Part shown: one piece after another, positions 60,705 through 64,000 of the stretch
How positions within the stretch are numbered: position 1 is the stretch's first letter
Layout of the letters: each line of letters starts with the position of its first letter
Assembly: GCF_900100535.1 (NCBI RefSeq)
Contig: NZ_FNDG01000021.1
Coordinates: 53,737 to 117,736, forward strand
Direction: 5' to 3'
From: Phytopseudomonas flavescens
Lineage (GTDB): Bacteria > Pseudomonadota > Gammaproteobacteria > Pseudomonadales > Pseudomonadaceae
Length of the DNA: 64,000 nt
The notes under the pieces: model-generated
Told to the model about the DNA's origin: nothing
Databases searched by the model: none
What the model saw: only the letters and a program-made list of their open reading frames with translations
Made by a program: the position numbers and the translations under genes

Positions 60705-61886
60705 TCAGGCATCCAGCTCGGAGGCCGGGCCGAAGAACTCGTAGTGGCACTGCTCCGCTGGTACGCCGAGCTCCCGCAAGTGACGCTTCACCTGAGCCAT
60801 GAAGGGTTTTGGCCCCAGGAAGTAGGCATCCAGATCGCGCTTTTCAGGCAGCCAGTTGGCCAGTTGCTCACGGCTGATCACGCCCTGGCCGTGTGGCCTG
60901 TCGCCATCGCGCGGCTCGCTGTAGCAGAACCGATAGCTGATCTGCGGGTAGTCGCGGTTCTGCTCTTCGATCCATTGCCTGAAGGCATGTACGCCGCCAT
61001 GGCGTGCATAATGAATGAAGTGGATGGGGCGTCCGCTCTCGCGGGCGGCTTCGACCATCGCCAGCGCCGGCGTGATACCCACGCCGGCAGTGATCAGCGC
61101 CAGAGGCTTGTCCGACTGACGCAGCACGAAGTCACCGGCTGGCGGGAACAGCTCCAGGGTATCGCCGACCTGGACGTGGTCGTGCAAGTAGTTGGAAACC
61201 TTGCCGCCTGCCTCGCGCTTGACGCTGATGCGGTACTCACGGCCGTTGCCCCGGGCGGACAGCGAGTAGTTGCGGCGCTGCTCCTTGCCATCGATGACCA
61301 GGCGCAGGCCGATGTACTGTCCGGGCTGCTGAACCAGCACCTCACCGCCATCGACGGGCGCCAGATGGAAGGAGGTGATTTCCTCGCTTTCCACGGTTTT
61401 GGCCACCACCTTGAAGTCCCGCGAGCCACGCCAACCGCCCGGCGCCTGTTCGTGTTCACGGTAGGCGCTTTCCTCGGCACCGATCAGGATATCTGCCAGT
61501 TGCCCGTAAGCGGCAGCCCAGGCGTCGATGACCTCATCGGTAGCGATCTCCTCGCCCAGTACCTCGCGAATGGCGCGCAGCAGGCAGGTGCCGACGATGG
61601 GGTAATGCTCCGGCAGGATCTGCAAGGCCACGTGCTTGTTGACGATGCGGCCCACCAGCGGGCCGAGTGCTTCGAGCTGGTCGATATGCCGGGCGTACAT
61701 GAGCACGCCGTTGGCCAGGGCACGTTGCTGGTCGCCACTGGCCTGGTGGGCCTGGTTGAACAGCGGGCGAACCTGGGGATACTCCTCCAGCATCATGGCG
61801 TAGAAGTGTCGGGTCAGCGCTTCACCGCCGGTTTCCAGCAAGGGGACGGTGGCTTTGATAAGGGTGCGTTGTGGGTTGGTCAGCAT
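60705..61886 (-). CDS. hmp: Flavohaemoprotein, nitric oxide dioxygenase
   Basis: Cytoplasmic enzyme of 393 aa converting NO and O2 to nitrate. The globin domain (1-140) has the proximal His in VGRIVNKHVALQILPEHY and the distal region with Tyr29. The FAD domain (about 150-255) has EEITSFHLAP, GQYIGLRLVI and RRNYSLSA. The NAD domain follows (ITAGVGITPALAMVE, FCYSEPRDGD). It is divergent from its regulator gene. Paired palindromes in the gap resemble NorR/FhpR sites. A poor -24/-12 element (TGGCACGGGATCTGT, minus strand 61949-61935) may be its sigma-54 promoter. In P. aeruginosa the gene is called fhp. Confidence 0.95.
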   Translation of the reverse strand: MLTNPQRTLIKATVPLLETGGEALTRHFYAMMLEEYPQVRPLFNQAHQASGDQQRALANGVLMYARHIDQLEALGPLVGRIVNKHVALQILPEHYPIVGTCLLRAIREVLGEEIATDEVIDAWAAAYGQLADILIGAEESAYREHEQAPGGWRGSRDFKVVAKTVESEEITSFHLAPVDGGEVLVQQPGQYIGLRLVIDGKEQRRNYSLSARGNGREYRISVKREAGGKVSNYLHDHVQVGDTLELFPPAGDFVLRQSDKPLALITAGVGITPALAMVEAARESGRPIHFIHYARHGGVHAFRQWIEEQNRDYPQISYRFCYSEPRDGDRPHGQGVISREQLANWLPEKRDLDAYFLGPKPFMAQVKRHLRELGVPAEQCHYEFFGPASELDA

Positions 61887-61989
61887 GGTGATGGTTCCTG
61901 TCGCAAGGCATGAACGTTGGTTGCCTTGGTCATTACAGATCCCGTGCCAACTCGCAAAGCCGCTGGATTGCTGGGCTTGCGCGTGCTAT

Positions 61990-62029
61990 GAGTCTTTTTG
62001 ACTCGTTCTATTTCGAGTCTATATGACTC
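61990..62029. promoter_or_regulatory. Two palindromic activator sites between hmp and its regulator
   Basis: GAGTCTTTTTGACTC (61990-62004) and GAGTCTATATGACTC (62015-62029) are identical palindromes GAGTC-N5-GACTC, 25 bp apart. Both contain GT-N7-AC, the core reported for NorR-type regulators of NO genes. They overlap the region before the regulator's start codon and lie about 105-145 bp upstream of hmp, a suitable enhancer position. Confidence 0.78.
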
Positions 62030-62042
62030 TCTTGGTGTCTTT

Positions 62043-63605
62043 ATGACCTCCAGCCCCCTGCTTCTCTCTCTGCTGCCATTGGTCGATGACCTGTCCCTTG
62101 AGCTACCCGAAAGCGAGCGCTATCGTCGGCTGCTTGCTGCGCTGCGGCAGTTGTTTCCCTGTGATGCGGTGGCACTGCTCAGGCTCGATGGCGACGTGCT
62201 GGTGCCGCTCTCGGTGGAGGGGCTCAGTGCCGATACCATGGGCCGGCGTTTCAAGGTGAGCGAGCATCCCCGTTTGCACGAGTTGCTGCAGCACCGTGGC
62301 CCCACCCGCTTCGCCGCGGACTGCGAACTGCCCGATCCTTATGATGGGCTGCTCGACGGGCAGCATGGCCATCTCGAGGTTCATGACTGCCTGGGTTGTC
62401 CGCTCTATGTAAAGGAGCAGCTCTGGGGGCTGCTGACCCTGGACTCGCTGCAGTCGAGCAGCTTTGGCCGTGTCGACCTCGGCATGCTGGAGGCTTTCGC
62501 CAGCCTGGCCGCCGCGACGGTGGCAGCCAGCGAGCGGATCAGCCTGCTGATGGGCCGCGTGGAAGACGAACAGCGCCGCGCCGAACTCTATAAACAAGCG
62601 GCCGACGCCGTACGACCCCGGGAGATGATCGGTCAGAGCCCCAGGCACAAGGCCCTGCTTCAGGAAATAGCGCTGGTCGGCGGCAGTGACCTGACCGTCC
62701 TCATCAGCGGCGAAACCGGTGTGGGCAAGGAGCTGGTTGCCGAAGCCTTGCATGCAGCTTCCGCCCGTGCCTCGCGGCCGATGGTCAGCATCAACTGTGC
62801 GGCGTTGCCCGATACCCTGGTGGAGAGCGAGCTGTTCGGTCATGTCCGTGGAGCGTTCTCGGGGGCTGTCAGTGAGCGTCGTGGCAAGTTCGAGGTGGCC
62901 GATGGTGCCACTCTGTTTCTCGATGAGGTGGGCGAGCTACCGCTTGCCGTGCAGTCGAAGCTGTTGAGGGTGCTGCAGAGTGGCCAGCTACAACGGGTAG
63001 GCTCGGACCGGGAGCATCGTGTGGACGTGCGGGTGCTGGCCGCCAGCAACCGTGACCTGGCCGAAGAGGTACGAGCCGGGCGATTTCGCGCCGACCTCTA
63101 TCATCGCCTCAGCGTTTACCCACTCAAGGTGCCGGCACTGCGCGAGCGGGGGCGTGACGTGCTGCTGCTCGCCGGCTACTTCCTGGAAGACAACCGTGCA
63201 CGGCTTGGGCTGCGTAGCCTGCGCCTTGCTGCCGATGCCCAGAAAACCTTGTTGCAGCATGACTGGCCGGGCAATGTCCGCGAACTGGAGCACCTGATCG
63301 GCCGTGCAGCCATCAAGGCGTTGTCGGCATGCGTGGAACGCCCACAGATACTCACCATCGATAGCCGCGCACTGGACCTGCATCCATCCACCGTGATGCC
63401 TGGGGAAGAAGAGCGCCCCTCGAGCGGCGCTGCCGAGGCGTCGACCACCGGCCTGGGGTTGCGCGATGCAGTGGATGAATACCAGCGGCGCCTTATAGAC
63501 GCAGCACTGGCCCGCCATGCCGGGCGCTGGGCCGATGTAGCCCGCGAACTGGATGTGGACCGTGCCAACCTGCAGCGCCTGGCCAGGCGCCTGGGGCTCA
63601 GATAG
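62043..63605 (+). CDS. fhpR: NO-responsive sigma-54 activator (NorR/FhpR)
   Basis: Regulator of 520 aa. A GAF domain fills about residues 20-170 and binds NO through non-haem iron in NorR. The AAA+ domain (about 195-430) has Walker A SGETGVGKELVAEAL and Walker B TLFLDEVGELPL. The sigma-54 loop reads GAFSGA instead of GAFTGA. The C-terminal Fis-type helix-turn-helix is WADVARELDVDRANLQRLARRLGL. The ATG at 62043 is preferred over an upstream ATG at 61998, which would start inside the palindromes. Divergent from hmp, as in P. aeruginosa fhpR-fhp. Confidence 0.9.
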   Translation: MTSSPLLLSLLPLVDDLSLELPESERYRRLLAALRQLFPCDAVALLRLDGDVLVPLSVEGLSADTMGRRFKVSEHPRLHELLQHRGPTRFAADCELPDPYDGLLDGQHGHLEVHDCLGCPLYVKEQLWGLLTLDSLQSSSFGRVDLGMLEAFASLAAATVAASERISLLMGRVEDEQRRAELYKQAADAVRPREMIGQSPRHKALLQEIALVGGSDLTVLISGETGVGKELVAEALHAASARASRPMVSINCAALPDTLVESELFGHVRGAFSGAVSERRGKFEVADGATLFLDEVGELPLAVQSKLLRVLQSGQLQRVGSDREHRVDVRVLAASNRDLAEEVRAGRFRADLYHRLSVYPLKVPALRERGRDVLLLAGYFLEDNRARLGLRSLRLAADAQKTLLQHDWPGNVRELEHLIGRAAIKALSACVERPQILTIDSRALDLHPSTVMPGEEERPSSGAAEASTTGLGLRDAVDEYQRRLIDAALARHAGRWADVARELDVDRANLQRLARRLGLR

Positions 63606-63679
63606 TGTCCTCTGAGCTGCTGCTTATATAGAGGGAAAGCCGGCTGAGTGGTTTTATTGCAATTGGATGAAATAACCCC

Positions 63680-63707
63680 TTGACCAGAAAGCGAGGGGGC
63701 CTATAAT
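63680..63707 (+). promoter_or_regulatory. Promoter 1 of presumed rrn operon
   Basis: TTGACC (63680-63685), 16-bp spacer, consensus TATAAT (63702-63707), then GCGCACC. Strong sigma-70 type with a GC-rich start region, as in stringently controlled promoters. Confidence 0.78.
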
Positions 63708-63776
63708 GCGCACCACTTCCGGCGCTGCCTGATCTGAAAACTTCTTTTTAAACAAGGAGTTAGACGAAAATAAAGG

Positions 63777-63804
63777 TTGCAAGGACGGCGAATTCGAGTA
63801 GAAT
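63777..63804 (+). promoter_or_regulatory. Promoter 2 of presumed rrn operon
   Basis: TTGCAA (63777-63782), 16-bp spacer, TAGAAT (63799-63804), followed by GCGCCGG. Same spacing and same downstream GCGC discriminator as its neighbours. Confidence 0.72.
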
Positions 63805-63883
63805 GCGCCGGCATCGACAGGGTGGTTTGAGTGGTTCTGTTGGTGGTTCGATCAGGCTGGATCGAAAGCGGTTGAAGAGGTGG

Positions 63884-63911
63884 TTGACAGCGGTTTGTAA
63901 CGCTGTAGAAT
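63884..63911 (+). promoter_or_regulatory. Promoter 3 of presumed rrn operon
   Basis: Consensus TTGACA (63884-63889), 16-bp spacer, TAGAAT (63906-63911), followed by GCGCCTCCCGC, a very GC-rich discriminator. Confidence 0.78.
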
Positions 63912-64000
63912 GCGCCTCCCGCTGGAGAGAAGATGGTCTGGTGGGGCGCTGCAAGGTGTTGAGAAGAAAGAAGAAGTTCTTCAAAAACAGCTTGACAGGA

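Larger units (their letters stand above)
63606..64000 (+). other. Leader region of a presumed rRNA operon
   Basis: No coding sequence is present in the last 395 bp. It holds three complete tandem promoters (63680-63707, 63777-63804, 63884-63911) and a fourth -35 element, TTGACA (63992-63997), cut by the window end. Strong spaced promoters followed by GCGCC-type starts are typical of the region ahead of a 16S rRNA gene, which would lie to the right. That gene is not visible. Confidence 0.7.

Noticed and set aside
63606..64000. tRNA or small RNA gene at the right end
   Set aside because: No cloverleaf or CCA-type 3' end was found; the content is explained by tandem promoters.

Overview
The window is a high-GC gammaproteobacterial chromosome segment that reads as Pseudomonas. 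It carries recognisable Pseudomonas genes (crc, kinB-algB, ampDh2, fhpR-hmp, the extended pstC/pstA). Much of the gene order is, from memory, that of P. aeruginosa in separate blocks: ilvD to trmB, crc-pyrE, pst-phoU, ampDh2-kinB-algB, gcdR-gcdH-gcdG. I cannot name the species. No tRNA, rRNA, CRISPR, prophage or insertion sequence is visible, although the right end runs into what looks like the promoter region of a ribosomal RNA operon.

Layout. 0-6.8 kb: 5' part of ilvD, rlmI, a DJ-1/PfpI protein, an HDOD protein, mutM, a small exported protein and a Na/Pi cotransporter. 6.8-16.0 kb: an accessory aldoxime/nitrile island. It encodes a haem aldoxime dehydratase, an outer-membrane channel-like protein, an amidase, both subunits of an Fe-type nitrile hydratase, its metallochaperone, a soluble PAS-PAS mini-chemoreceptor and a divergent AraC/XylS-type regulator. 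16.0-37 kb: housekeeping genes (ggt, fdx, coaD, an aldehyde dehydrogenase, rsmD, paired M16 peptidases, ftsYEX, rpoH, mtgA, thiSG, trmB, crc, pyrE). 37-45 kb: the Pho-regulated pstS / pstCAB-phoU locus and a response regulator. 45-57 kb: a DASH-type cryptochrome/photolyase, marC, ampDh2, kinB-algB, then an envelope-protection group (BON protein, DUF2383, small membrane proteins, Ivy-type lysozyme inhibitor) behind two sigma-54-like promoters, an SpmA-SpmB fusion and a DUF5924-type membrane protein. 57-60.7 kb: glutarate catabolism (gcdR, gcdH, gcdG). 60.7-63.6 kb: NO detoxification (hmp and its sigma-54 activator). 63.6-64.0 kb: tandem strong promoters that presumably drive an rrn operon beyond the edge.

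The most interesting part is the 6.8-16 kb island. Its enzymes make a complete route aldoxime -> nitrile -> amide -> carboxylate, and the published catalytic residues are conserved. Two transcription units point the same way. Upstream of each lies a pair of 19-bp direct repeats with a 21-bp period, and in both cases a -10-like hexamer (TAACGT or TAGCGT) begins exactly 19 bp beyond the proximal repeat. This strongly suggests that one activator, most likely the AraC-type protein, switches on both units. The soluble PAS-PAS protein with an unusually short MCP signalling domain is the last gene of the run and may couple the pathway to chemotaxis or another signalling output.

A second regulatory observation concerns algB, which encodes an NtrC-class activator with an intact GAFTGA loop. 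It sits divergently beside a BON-protein gene preceded by a sigma-54 (-24/-12) promoter. A matching promoter architecture (TCGTGCA motifs about 110 and 75 bp upstream, an AT-rich spacer, then -24/-12) recurs before the small-membrane-protein/Ivy genes 1.6 kb further on.
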